Source: Chitinophagaceae bacterium (GTDB lineage: Bacteria > Bacteroidota > Bacteroidia > Chitinophagales > Chitinophagaceae). From it: a stretch of DNA of 37,444 nucleotides. Shown piece by piece: positions 26,197 through 34,393 of the stretch (its first letter is position 1; every line of letters starts with the position of its first letter). Both the position numbers and the translations under genes were made by a program. The notes beneath the pieces were generated by a model. That model did not search any database. It was not told where the DNA came from and worked only from the letters and a program-made list of their open reading frames with translations. The stretch is taken from NCBI GenBank assembly GCA_016721085.1, contig JADKJI010000041.1:1-37444 (forward strand), in the 5' to 3' direction.

Positions 26197-27035
26197 ATGA
26201 AACCAAAACTGATTTACTTTTTTATCCCCTTCATATCCATCGCTTGTTCCTTTAATAGTAACAAACAGGAAGAATCAAAAACAGCTCATTCAAAAAGCAA
26301 GGCATCACATTTAAATGAAATCAATTTTGATACTTCCATCAAAACTATCCATGTATTTGTAGCACTTTGTGATAATAAATATCAGGGCATTGTACCTGTA
26401 CCCGCAGCTATCGGTAATGGACAGGACCCGGATAACAATCTTTATTGGGGTTGTGCAGCTGGTGTCCGTACTTATTTCCGGAAAAGCGCCAATTGGGCTT
26501 TTGTAAAAAAAGAAAAACTGAAAGGGCAGCGGTTAGAACGAGTCATCTTCAAACATAAAAAAGAGAATTTCTATCTAGTAGCTGATGCTTACGATGGACA
26601 GTTTATTAAACAGTGTACTATTGACTTCCTTGAAAGTGCTGCTGGAATCAAAAAAGATACCATTCATATAAATGGGCATATCCTTGGCATTTCCGGAAAT
26701 TCAAAGCTACTTTCCTATATCGGTCATGATGGGCTTATGGATTTCAATCTCACCCAATCGTTTCCAAAATCAGATAATAATAAACGAGATTAATCATTCT
26801 TGCCTGTATCAGTAAACGATACTTTGCTTCACATGTAAAAGAAACTGGAGCCCATCCTCTAGTATGGAGTACTGGATTGATGAGCCCTGAAGCATATACA
26901 CTCCACGACGCCCTGGAATCCTATATCGGCAAACAGTCGGATGAGGCGGTACGATCAAGTGCTGCAAAAGCTTATGCACGATACCAGAAATGCGGGGAAA
27001 AGGCCGCAAGGAATTTACTGGTAACAGGGTATTAG
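26197..27035 (+). CDS. Conserved lipoprotein of unknown family, frameshifted
   Basis: Two plus frames combine into about 279 residues. The first (26197-26793) has a lipoprotein signal (MKPKLIYFFIPFISIAC, Cys17) and the strongly conserved-looking block 'IGNGQDPDNNLYWGCAAGVR', then 'HINGHILGISGN' and 'YIGHDGLMDFNL'. The frame stops at RD-TAA (26791-26793). Adding one T gives RD-LIILACISKRYF, followed by 'GAHPLVWSTGLMSPEAYTLH' and 'AYARYQKCGEKAARNLLVTG' to the stop at 27033-27035. The second part has clear coding character and continues the first. I do not know the family name; His/Asp/Cys positions suggest an enzyme. The break is probably an indel in the sequence. Confidence 0.68.
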
Positions 27036-27125
27036 TATAAAGGTTGATGATAATCAGTCCAGATTTGACTTTAAATCCTGAATAGTATTCCTTAGCTTAG
27101 CGCATATACGAAAACCTCTTATATT

Positions 27126-27593
27126 TTGGAACAAGTCACTTCTTCGTCACTTGAATCAGAAAATGATATTCTACCTGTTCCTCCGGAATATAAAATCAAT
27201 ATCGAAAAAGGGATATTGATTGCAACTTTTATTGGAGGTCCTATTGCAGGTGCTATACTTATTGCCGAAAATTTCAATCGTTTTGGCAAAGAAACCTCCG
27301 CAAGGAATACCTGGGTGTTTACAATATTGGGAATTGTTCTTTTTACAATCACACTATTCTATACGCGAATACTTGAAATCCTTTCTCCAATTACATTACC
27401 CTTCCTATATACAGGGGTAATATCCCTCTGTTATTACAATTTTCAGGATAAATTAGTGAAAACCCATCTTACTAATGATGGGCCTATTTATACAATAGAC
27501 AGAAGTCTTCTGGCGGCACTTATCGGGTTAATAATAATGGCTCCGATATACTTCTTTGCATATAGGGGTATTGAGAATATTGGAAGTCTATAA
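27126..27593 (+). CDS. Small membrane protein of unknown function
   Basis: 155 residues if it starts at TTG 27126; no in-frame ATG exists between the upstream stop (27093) and the conserved part, so the start is uncertain. Four membrane segments: 'GILIATFIGGPIAGAILIA', 'WVFTILGIVLFTITLFYT', 'ITLPFLYTGVISLCYY' and 'LLAALIGLIIMAPIYFFAY'. An acidic, proline-containing N-terminal tail precedes them. The family is not recognised. It ends 14 bp before the M23 peptidase gene, so the two are probably co-transcribed. Confidence 0.6.
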   Translation: MEQVTSSSLESENDILPVPPEYKINIEKGILIATFIGGPIAGAILIAENFNRFGKETSARNTWVFTILGIVLFTITLFYTRILEILSPITLPFLYTGVISLCYYNFQDKLVKTHLTNDGPIYTIDRSLLAALIGLIIMAPIYFFAYRGIENIGSL

Positions 27594-27607
27594 ACCATTG
27601 CGTAAAG

Positions 27608-28225
27608 ATGAATTCGAAAATTTTACAGACATTAATAAAACCTATCTTAATTGCTGCTTTACTAATAGCTTTTTTTCCAGGATATTCACAGTTGACTGAC
27701 CGGGAAGTAATGGATCGCAAAATGGGGAGATATAAAAAGGATACAAGTTATATCTATACACTTCCTTACAAAGAAGGGAAAAGAATATTACTCATCCAGG
27801 CTGCAAATAGCGAAATGAGTCACAAGGAAGAACTTTCGCTTGATTTCAAGATGAATAAAGGAACGCCTATTTGTGCAGCGAGAGATGGCGTTGTTATTGA
27901 GACTAAGGAGGATAGTGATGAAGGAGGAGTAAAAGAAGAGTATCTGGCAAAGGGAAATCATATTATCATTCTACATTCAGATGGTAGCAAAGCCAAATAC
28001 TGGCATTTGAAAAAAGAGGGGGTGGTTGTAAATGTTGGGGATACTGTTACAAAAGGTCAGGTTATCGGCTATTCTGGTAATACAGGATATACTGCCTTTC
28101 CGCATTTGCATTTTCAAGTTGTAGATGTTACAGGCAAGCAAATTATGACCCGGTTTTATACAAGAAAGGGTGTTTTATATCCAAAGCCGGGGAACTGGTA
28201 TAAGGCGGTGAGGGAATCGAGATGA
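27608..28225 (+). CDS. M23 family metallopeptidase
   Basis: 205 residues; signal peptide or anchor 'PILIAALLIAFFPGYSQ'. LytM/M23 zinc site: H72-x6-D79 in 'MSHKEELSLDFKM' and the HLH of 'FPHLHFQVVD', with the usual 'GTPICAARDGVVIETK', 'NHIIILHSDGSKAKYWHL' and 'KGQVIGYSGNTGYT'. All zinc ligands are present, so it should be an active endopeptidase acting on peptidoglycan cross-bridges or proteins in the periplasm. The last codons (ESR) and the TGA stop lie in palindromic repeat copy G: AGATGA of the repeat unit gives Arg and stop. Confidence 0.87.
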   Translation: MNSKILQTLIKPILIAALLIAFFPGYSQLTDREVMDRKMGRYKKDTSYIYTLPYKEGKRILLIQAANSEMSHKEELSLDFKMNKGTPICAARDGVVIETKEDSDEGGVKEEYLAKGNHIIILHSDGSKAKYWHLKKEGVVVNVGDTVTKGQVIGYSGNTGYTAFPHLHFQVVDVTGKQIMTRFYTRKGVLYPKPGNWYKAVRESR

Positions 28226-28348
28226 CATCTCCCTAGATGACATCTCGGGAGATGTCATCTCCTGAGCGCTTCACCCAAATACAACCGTTTTTTCCTTAAA
28301 AAATATGGGAAAATCACGTTGAGATGTCATCTCGGGAGATGACATCTC
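28219..28348 (+). repeat. Composite palindromic repeat, copy G (two hairpins around a core)
   Basis: Unit GAGATGACATCTC (28219-28231), then left hairpin AGATGACATCTC (28235-28246) with GAGATGTCATCT (28249-28260). Core 28271-28320: TCACCCAAATACAACCG, a T6 run, CCTTAAAAAATATGGG and AAAATCACGTT. Right hairpin GAGATGTCATCTC (28321-28333) and GAGATGACATCTC (28336-28348), loop GG. Core nearly identical to copies C and D. It begins inside the M23 peptidase gene and ends 38 bases before the next ATG. Confidence 0.92.
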
Positions 28349-28386
28349 AATCCCGATTCCCTATTTTTATACCTCATTCTACAGCC

Positions 28387-29913
28387 ATGAAGAAAATCAC
28401 CAGCCTCCTCCTCCTCATTTTACTATCCCTTTCCGCCCTCACTCAATCCCTCCCCCGCTCCACACCCGAGGCAGAAGGCGTTTCTTCAGCAGCTATCCTC
28501 CGTTTTATCGAGGCCTACCAAACCAATAAACATGAACTGCATTCTGTAATGATCATCCGGCACGGAAAAGTTATCACAGAAGCATGGTGGAATCCATATG
28601 CGGCTGACTTAAAACATAGTATGTACTCCATCAGCAAAAGCTGGACTTCCACAGCTGTTGGATTTGCTGTTGATGAGAAAAAAATATCCGTTACCGATAA
28701 AGTGATTTCTTTCTTCCCCGAATATCAAGGTCTAGCTTCCAAACCCTTTGTAGCTGATCTTACTGTAAAAGACCTGCTTACTATGTCGGTAGGACATGAC
28801 AGGGAAGATTTCGGTTCAGTGTTCATGCAAGCCGATTGGACGAACGCCTTTCTCCGACTACCAATTGTATATAAGCCCGGAACCAAGTTCATGTATAATA
28901 CTCTGGCCACTTATCTTCTGTCGGCCATTGTACAAAAAGCAACAGGACAAAAACTGATGGACTATCTAACTCCGCGACTATTCACTCCTTTGGGAATATC
29001 AGGTGTTGATTGGGAAGAAAATAATAAAGGTATCAATACTGGAGGTTGGGGAATCAGGGTTAAGACAGAGGATATGGCAAAACTCGGATTGTTATATTTA
29101 AACAACGGTCAATTCAATGGAAAACAAATCTTATCGAGCGAATGGGTGAAGGAAGCAACAAGTAAACAGATAGAACAAAAACCCGATACTACACAAGCAG
29201 CAAAGGATTCAAGCGACTGGTTACAGGGTTATGGCTACCAGTTTTGGCGTTGCAGAAACAATGCCGTTCGTGGGGATGGCGCCTTTGGTCAATATATAGT
29301 TATGATGCCAGATCAGGATGCAGTGGTGATTATCACTTCTGAATCCTTGGATCTTCAAGATGATCTGAATATGATTTGGAGGAATCTGTTACCTGCATTT
29401 AGCAATAACAATTCAATTCCGAAAGACAGAAAATCCCTGCGTCGCTTACAGAAAAAAATAAAACAGTTAAAACTAAATCCACCTGCTACAATAACAAAAA
29501 AAGGAAACCAGCAGTTAGTAAATACAAGTTTCCCATTGAATGCAAATGCCTTTAATTTCGCTTCCATAAAAGTGCAGCAAAGCAAGAAAAGCTGGTCGCT
29601 TGTAATTGATGACAAAGCGAAGAAGACGTACGAGATTCCTTTAGGCTTCCAAACATGGGCTTTGGGTGAAACAACTTTAGTTGGACCATACCTGCTACGC
29701 CCTGCTCCTATTAATTTTGGATTATTGGGTACTTTCAAAACTGCAGGTAGTTGTCGTTGGCTGGATGAAGAAACTTTAGAAATAACCATTCGTTACATAG
29801 AGAGTCCACATCATTGGACAATGCAACTAAAGAAGGAAGAGGGGCTATTAAAAATGAAATTGATTAATTCTTATGCACCGGATACGGTGATGGAGATAAA
29901 GGAGAAAAAGTAA
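28387..29913 (+). CDS. Class C beta-lactamase-type serine hydrolase
   Basis: 508 residues from the ATG at 28387, which opens a signal peptide (MKKITSLLLLILLSLSALTQ). The open frame continues upstream into repeat G (apparent MSSREMTSQ), but that part is repeat, not protein. Catalytic motifs: S81-I-S-K84 in 'MYSISKSWTS', Y170-N171 in 'KFMYNTLATYLL', and 'GDGAFGQYIVMMPDQDAVV' near the third motif. The last 150 residues form an extra beta-rich C-terminal domain, as in other secreted esterase-like members. Exported; likely an esterase or D-amino-acid peptidase. It is a different subgroup from the lipoprotein hydrolase at 22538. Confidence 0.87.
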   Translation: MKKITSLLLLILLSLSALTQSLPRSTPEAEGVSSAAILRFIEAYQTNKHELHSVMIIRHGKVITEAWWNPYAADLKHSMYSISKSWTSTAVGFAVDEKKISVTDKVISFFPEYQGLASKPFVADLTVKDLLTMSVGHDREDFGSVFMQADWTNAFLRLPIVYKPGTKFMYNTLATYLLSAIVQKATGQKLMDYLTPRLFTPLGISGVDWEENNKGINTGGWGIRVKTEDMAKLGLLYLNNGQFNGKQILSSEWVKEATSKQIEQKPDTTQAAKDSSDWLQGYGYQFWRCRNNAVRGDGAFGQYIVMMPDQDAVVIITSESLDLQDDLNMIWRNLLPAFSNNNSIPKDRKSLRRLQKKIKQLKLNPPATITKKGNQQLVNTSFPLNANAFNFASIKVQQSKKSWSLVIDDKAKKTYEIPLGFQTWALGETTLVGPYLLRPAPINFGLLGTFKTAGSCRWLDEETLEITIRYIESPHHWTMQLKKEEGLLKMKLINSYAPDTVMEIKEKK

Positions 29914-29950
29914 TTTGAAAATTTGAGGATTTGAAAATTTGAAAATCTTT
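29914..29950 (+). repeat. Short tandem repeat after the serine hydrolase
   Basis: Three imperfect copies of TTTGAAAATTTGA(GGA)-type sequence lie directly after the stop codon, between convergent genes. It is low-complexity AT-rich DNA, with no stem visible. Confidence 0.5.
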
Positions 29951-29957
29951 TAAATTA

Positions 29958-31069
29958 TTATTCTTTAATTATTGTTAGCTTCTTATTGCTTATAACTATA
30001 TTACTCTTATCCCTCACCAAAACCATATATTTACCTGGCAACAATGCCCCTGTAAACTCAGCTTTATCCTTAATCAATCTTTGATAACATGGAACTACAT
30101 GTTCCGTTCCATAGCTTTCAGCTTCCTCTAATGGCAAAATCTGAAGTAAAAAACCATTTTGCAATTCTGCTTTACTTAGTTTAACACTGAACTTCTTTAA
30201 GCCAATCCTTTTGTTCCTCTCGTCCTGAAAATAATGATTATAAGATTGGTGATTATGCTGAAATCGTACATATGAACCCCGGAAAGGTCTAAAGGCTTAC
30301 CATTCATATATAATATAGCCGGCCCCTTTAACTTTGGTATCAGATAATTATAAAAAAAGTTTTTATAAGAATTAATATACCCTTCACTGATTTCATGCTG
30401 CGCCACGGTAACAGGCTCAATACCGGTAGAATCCCATATAACTTGTGCTACTGACCACAAAACTCCTTTTGGAAGGTTTTTGGCACTAATGCGCATATCC
30501 AACATGAATTACCATTTTAGCTGTTGAATCACTTTTAATTATCTTAGACAGCCTGCTACCTGAAGTTTCTTCTCTTTCTTTATAGGTTTTACACGCGCTA
30601 CAATCATACCCTATAACAGTAAACCCAAGCTTATTTGCATACCTTATGAGATTCGACATTCCCGGCTCTAATATATAAAATCCAGATCCAGGCATCTTAA
30701 TATTCAACTTTTCATTTGCGGGAACTTTCGCTTTAGGATCAAGGGCTTCTAATGCCAGATACCGATATCCAGCTTTGAATAAGTCTTCCAAGAGGCTTGC
30801 TGTGAAAACTCGAGTAGGTGATGAATGATGCTCTTCCCCAATTATAAAAATCCTTGACTTTACAGCTGTTGATATTAAAGTAGCATGAGCATCAACAAAT
30901 TCAACTTTATCCAAAAATGTTGTGTCAGTCTTTTGAAGGATTGTAAACTGAGTTATAAGGTCGATAAAATATAGTAGAATCTGTCATACTGGACAGCGAC
31001 CTATTCTCACCTAAATATGAATAATAGATAGACAATTATGAATAAAAGCTGACTCTTTGTCGAGGAATC
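29958..31069 (-). pseudogene. Broken TIKI/ChaN-like exported protein gene
   Basis: Pieces of one protein lie in changing minus frames. A start-less hydrophobic stretch ('KSQLLFIIVYLLFIF', about 31020-31060) is followed by 'MTDSTIFYRPYNSVYNPSKD', then the main part 30486-30914 ('RIFIIGEEHHSSPTRVF', 'LGFTVIGYDC', 'MVIHVGYAH'), 30197-30505 ('ISAKNLPKGVLWSVAQV', 'TGIEPVTVAQHE') and 29958-30235 ('HNHQSYNHYFQDERNKR', 'LLPGKYMVLVRD'). Frame changes fall near 31010, 30930, 30490 and 30258. The motifs GEEHH and HVGYAH match the haem-binding/TIKI superfamily (ChaN, TraB). With four lesions and no start codon in 1.1 kb, this may be a true pseudogene. Confidence 0.6.
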
Positions 31070-31331
31070 AAACTTTGCTAGATTTACAGATTGCAAAAAT
31101 AAAAAGGCTGCTTATATAATCAATTTCATCGTTTTTGTTAAAGACACGGGATTGCTGCATTATTTGATTAAAGTAGGTGTAGTATCCTGAAAACTTATAT
31201 TTTCCTTTGCAGAATTAAAAAACCTGATGCATTTGCAGTAAAACAAGTTGTATAAAAGCTAATATACAAAATACTCTAAACACTTTATTTAAATAAAAGC
31301 AAGCCATAAAGTATAATTTAAGTAATGCTAC

Positions 31332-31856
31332 TCACAATCCCACACTTCTTTCCCATTCCGTTGGCTTCGTCACATCAATACAAACCGCTCCAGCTATATA
31401 ATCATGAACTGAGCGCCTTTTAGGGTTGAATAACATGGTAACAAGCTCAGCAGTCAGCCAAACGAATGAGGAAAACCCTATGATAAAATCACCAATATAA
31501 GATTCGGAATCGCCGAAAGCCAATACAAAGAATTCCAGTGCAACAAATAAAATTCCAATAATATCTCTTTTTACTGCTTGCACCAGCGACAATAATTTCG
31601 TTTCATCAGCATCCTGTACCACTTTAACATACATCCACTTTTTTCCCAGTGTTTGTCCATACTTATGATGGCCGATAATAGAGTACGTGAAATATATAGC
31701 GTTCTGTAATAATAGCCATGTTATCGACCTCTGTTCATCGGGACCAAAAACTGCAGTTCCCAGGAGTACAATGGGGATGAAAATTACTCCGTCCAGTATG
31801 GCGGCTCCTAATCGCTGAGAGAATGTTTGGTATTTCTTATATGAGACATCAGTCAT
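31332..31856 (-). CDS. RDD family membrane protein
   Basis: 174 residues. RDD domain: Arg and Asp of the name in 'FSQRLGAAILDGVIFIPIVL', the GxxxGKKWMYVKVV block ('YGQTLGKKWMYVKVVQD') and the last Asp region 'RRSVHDYIAGAVCIDV'. Four membrane segments. Some RDD proteins act in sodium/proton transport, but most are unassigned. Start at the ATG at 31854-31856. The gene downstream on the same strand is the broken TIKI-like gene, with 262 bp of AT-rich DNA (31070-31331) in which I see no gene or strong terminator. Confidence 0.85.
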   Translation of the reverse strand: MTDVSYKKYQTFSQRLGAAILDGVIFIPIVLLGTAVFGPDEQRSITWLLLQNAIYFTYSIIGHHKYGQTLGKKWMYVKVVQDADETKLLSLVQAVKRDIIGILFVALEFFVLAFGDSESYIGDFIIGFSSFVWLTAELVTMLFNPKRRSVHDYIAGAVCIDVTKPTEWERSVGL

Positions 31857-31880
31857 AAAATGGAATCTGTTATGAAGTGA

Positions 31881-32225
31881 CTAATTCTTAAGTACCGTAA
31901 TCTCAGGTGAATCTATATACTTTGTATCTACCATTCTGCCTTGCTCCACTTCACCTCCATCGTACGGTTTAATAGCCTTTATGATAGTTACCCTTCCTTT
32001 TATCTGAACAGTTTTACCATTCAACTCCCTTATTCTATCATGACTGATATTGACAACGTATTCGTTCAAATAAATACCTTCTTTAGTGGCCTGAAGAGTA
32101 TCAATTTTTGCTATAAAGCTTACGCTCTTCTTAGACTTCACTTTATGAATATCCCCACCAACAACGTTTTGGGCTTGCGCCAATTGGGCAATTAAAAGAA
32201 ATAAAAGAATTATTAGTGATTTCAT
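31881..32225 (-). CDS. Small secreted protein of unknown function
   Basis: 114 residues; signal peptide MKSLIILLFLLIAQLAQA. The mature 95 residues are beta-rich ('SVSFIAKIDTLQATKEGIYL', 'LNGKTVQIKGRVTIIK', 'YIDSPEITVLKN'), a pattern like an OB-fold or a small beta-barrel binding domain. The family is not recognised. It ends 24 bp before the RDD gene and follows the broken lipoprotein gene by 8 bp, so all three may be one transcript. Confidence 0.62.
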   Translation of the reverse strand: MKSLIILLFLLIAQLAQAQNVVGGDIHKVKSKKSVSFIAKIDTLQATKEGIYLNEYVVNISHDRIRELNGKTVQIKGRVTIIKAIKPYDGGEVEQGRMVDTKYIDSPEITVLKN

Positions 32226-32233
32226 ATTAGCTG

Positions 32234-32649
32234 CTATTTCTTTATTGTAAAACCAACTGGAGCTTTTAACTCATCCTTATCATACATGTTCAGATAAAGG
32301 TAAACAGGTGCTGCTTGCCCACTCCACTTAATTTCATATCGATCCAAAAGTCCACTACCCATAAGTCCATTTGGGGTTTAAAAGGAACAACAACTACCCA
32401 CACGCACATAAGAAATTTCTTCGCCATTCGGGCCAGCAAGAGTATTTAGATACTTTCTCTCATTCGCAGGCCCACTTTCAGTACCCCCTACTTTTATGGG
32501 ATTCCTTCAGTATATCCATATGTTTTATCTGTTGAAATTGTAGTTACCGATGAAGACTTCTTACTGGAACCACCACTGGTGCCTTTTGAACTTTTGCATG
32601 CTGAAACAAGCATCATTCCTACCACAATAATTAATAGTATCTTCTTCAT
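32234..32649 (-). pseudogene. Lipoprotein of the Bacteroidota 'KDO-8P-aldolase-like' misnamed family, broken
   Basis: About 138 residues if repaired. Lipoprotein signal MKKILLIIVVVGMMLVSAC, a Ser/Lys linker, then 'YGYTEG' | 'NPIKVGG'-type text, 'NERKYLNTLAGPNGE' and 'SYVRVGSCCSF' | 'TPNGLMGSGLLDRYEIKW', ending 'APVGFTIKK'. Related Bacteroidota proteins are widely annotated 2-dehydro-3-deoxyphosphooctonate aldolase, although they are small lipoproteins without that fold. Two lesions: a missing base near 32498-32505, and an in-frame TAA at 32378-32380 where AAA (Lys) is expected. The two together make either true decay or two sequence errors. Family recognition comes from memory of such proteins, so moderate. 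Confidence 0.6.
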
Positions 32650-32789
32650 AAAAATGTTTTATTAAATGAGATAATATTTTAACTACCATAAATATACGCA
32701 GTTACACAAACCGACTCAAATTAATTTACATCTGATTATCAGTGTTTTAACAAATTAAGATAGGTATGGAAGTTAGTTTTAGCAAAATT

Positions 32790-33209
32790 TCATTTATTGT
32801 GAGGCGCTTTCAATGAGACAAGCGTTGGTAGTAGTTCTAAAAGCCGCATCCGCAAATCAATTGTATCACTGTAAATAATTTGAAAATCACTGCTGCCTGC
32901 AACTGTAGTAGAATGCTCTGTGTCCTTTTGTCGAAGATAGATCACTGTCTTACTCTTCCCCTTAGCATAACCTACTTCTACACCTATTCCAATGCCTTTT
33001 TCAGATGTTTCAGCTATTAAAATATCACAATTATCAATTTCTTCCATCGCTTTTTGCATCATTTCCCTTTCCTGCGATAATTGAAACCGGTACTTATCTA
33101 CAAAAACCAATGAGTCAATTGAGTTTTCAATCAAGGTCTTAATGATAGTATCTATCTCATTATTCAATAACTCCCTATTCTTAAAACTAACTGAAATATA
33201 GGCTTTCAT
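32790..33209 (-). CDS. Nucleoside 2-deoxyribosyltransferase-like protein
   Basis: 139 residues from the ATG at 33207-33209 (MKAYISVSFKNR); the longer frame to 33359 adds a hydrophobic stretch unlike the family. Rossmann-like pattern of the PF05014 family: first strand 'AYISVSFKNRELLNNEI', then 'MQKAMEEIDNCDILIAETS', the Glu-containing 'GIGVEVGYAKGKSKTVIYL', and a short C-terminal region. E in 'GVEVGYA' is at the place of the catalytic Glu. Members cut or swap the N-glycosidic bond of nucleosides or nucleotides; many stand-alone members have no known substrate. It lies 124 bp downstream of GrpB on the same strand. Confidence 0.78.
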   Translation of the reverse strand: MKAYISVSFKNRELLNNEIDTIIKTLIENSIDSLVFVDKYRFQLSQEREMMQKAMEEIDNCDILIAETSEKGIGIGVEVGYAKGKSKTVIYLRQKDTEHSTTVAGSSDFQIIYSDTIDLRMRLLELLPTLVSLKAPHNK

Positions 33210-33333
33210 AGTCCCATTATTTATTAAGAAAATAAAGTGATAGATACTCTTTAGTAATAAAGATATTAAAATATAGGACTGAAGAAATAGCCCATTTTTT
33301 AATACAATGCAAATTGGAAAAATGGAAGAAATC

Positions 33334-33906
33334 TTATCTATTGGCTCTATATATCTCATCCAATTCCTTAGAATCCAATCCTAAATTCGCCAACAGCTCC
33401 AGGATGAATGTTGTTTTCCTGATAGTGTATTCTTCTCTTGTCATCCCCTTTTCATTTGCCAGATCCAACTTTAACTTCGAGTAACTCGCTACAAGTTGAT
33501 TATCGTTTAACAAAGCATCCCTGATAAGTAAATGATTCTTCAATGCAAGGCTATCGCTAAAGCAAACATATAAATGATGGGATTGCTTTTTAGTCTTAGG
33601 ATTAGTTAAAGGAACATATTCCGAACTTTGCCTGAAAGCAAATCGTCCAGGAATACCTTGTTCCCCTCTGTTAATGTAACCAAGGTCTTGCAAATGAGCA
33701 GTAACAATACTCAGCAATGCTTTTTCCCGTATGATAATGTCTATATCTAATATTGGCTTTGCCACCATTCCGGGAATGGCGGTGCTCCCCACATGTTCTA
33801 TATCTATAACAGTAGACTGTTCTTTTAATGCACTAATCAAAACCATCTTGATGTCATCAAATGATTGTTTCCACTCAGGGTCATATGCTTTTATAAGGTC
33901 TTTCAT
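33334..33906 (-). CDS. GrpB family protein (UPF0157 nucleotidyltransferase fold)
   Basis: 190 residues, cytoplasmic. GrpB/UPF0157 pattern: 'AYDPEWKQSFDDIKMVL', 'DIEHVGSTAIPGMVAKPILD' with the G-S and later D-x-D of the nucleotidyltransferase core ('ILDIDIII'), 'GYINRGEQGIPGRFAF', 'HHLYVCFSDSLALKNHL' and the C-terminal 'YTIRKTTFILELL'. Length is normal. The biochemical role of most GrpB proteins is not established. Start at the ATG at 33904-33906; the membrane-protein gene is 30 bp upstream. Confidence 0.85.
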   Translation of the reverse strand: MKDLIKAYDPEWKQSFDDIKMVLISALKEQSTVIDIEHVGSTAIPGMVAKPILDIDIIIREKALLSIVTAHLQDLGYINRGEQGIPGRFAFRQSSEYVPLTNPKTKKQSHHLYVCFSDSLALKNHLLIRDALLNDNQLVASYSKLKLDLANEKGMTREEYTIRKTTFILELLANLGLDSKELDEIYRANR

Positions 33907-33936
33907 TAAGTATGCCGAATATTTCTAGATGATAGG

Positions 33937-34383
33937 CTACGATTTGGCGAGTCTTGTATTATGTCTTAGCATAAGAACAAATGTCCCCAGCAACATTACC
34001 ATATTACTCCCCATCCAAAGCCAATACCCCATCTTATATGCAATGATTTGATGTTTTTGTCCTGCTTCATTGGCAATAACAGTATCAAACATCAGGAATG
34101 ACAGAGAAAGCAATAAAGCCGCCACGCTTAAGAACATAGCCAATTTCAGGTTTTTCTTAAGTATAATCCATGAAGCAAATAAAAGTGGATTGGCTAGCCA
34201 CGAAATTCCAGCCCCACCCGACAACAATGCAGCCCATCCCAATAAGAATGCCATTATAGAGTCGCCACATTCGGAGGTGGTGCAATAGCATTTTTGAGTT
34301 AGAGAGATTATAAATAAGCTGATGCTTGTAATAATGATATATTTCTTAAGCCTTGCATCCACTGAACTATGTAATGGGTCCAT
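33937..34383 (-). CDS. Small polytopic membrane protein of unknown function
   Basis: 148 residues. Four membrane segments ('YIIITSISLFIISLTQ', 'AFLLGWAALLSGGAGISWLA', 'LAMFLSVAALLLSLSFLMF', 'MGSNMVMLLGTFVLML') and a Cys-rich loop after the first ('KCYCTTSECGDS') that could form disulfides outside the cell. The family is not recognised. Ten bases separate it from the SIMPL-like gene upstream, and 30 from GrpB downstream, so it may be part of one transcript. Confidence 0.65.
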   Translation of the reverse strand: MDPLHSSVDARLKKYIIITSISLFIISLTQKCYCTTSECGDSIMAFLLGWAALLSGGAGISWLANPLLFASWIILKKNLKLAMFLSVAALLLSLSFLMFDTVIANEAGQKHQIIAYKMGYWLWMGSNMVMLLGTFVLMLRHNTRLAKS

Positions 34384-34393
34384 ATTACTTAAA

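Noticed and set aside
28324..28386. N-terminal extension MSSREMTSQ of the serine hydrolase frame, and the similar MSSREMTSQR frame at 16413-16718
   Set aside because: Both come from translating the palindromic repeat; the real hydrolase starts at a signal peptide at 28387, and the 16413-16718 frame overlaps the LytTR gene on the same strand.
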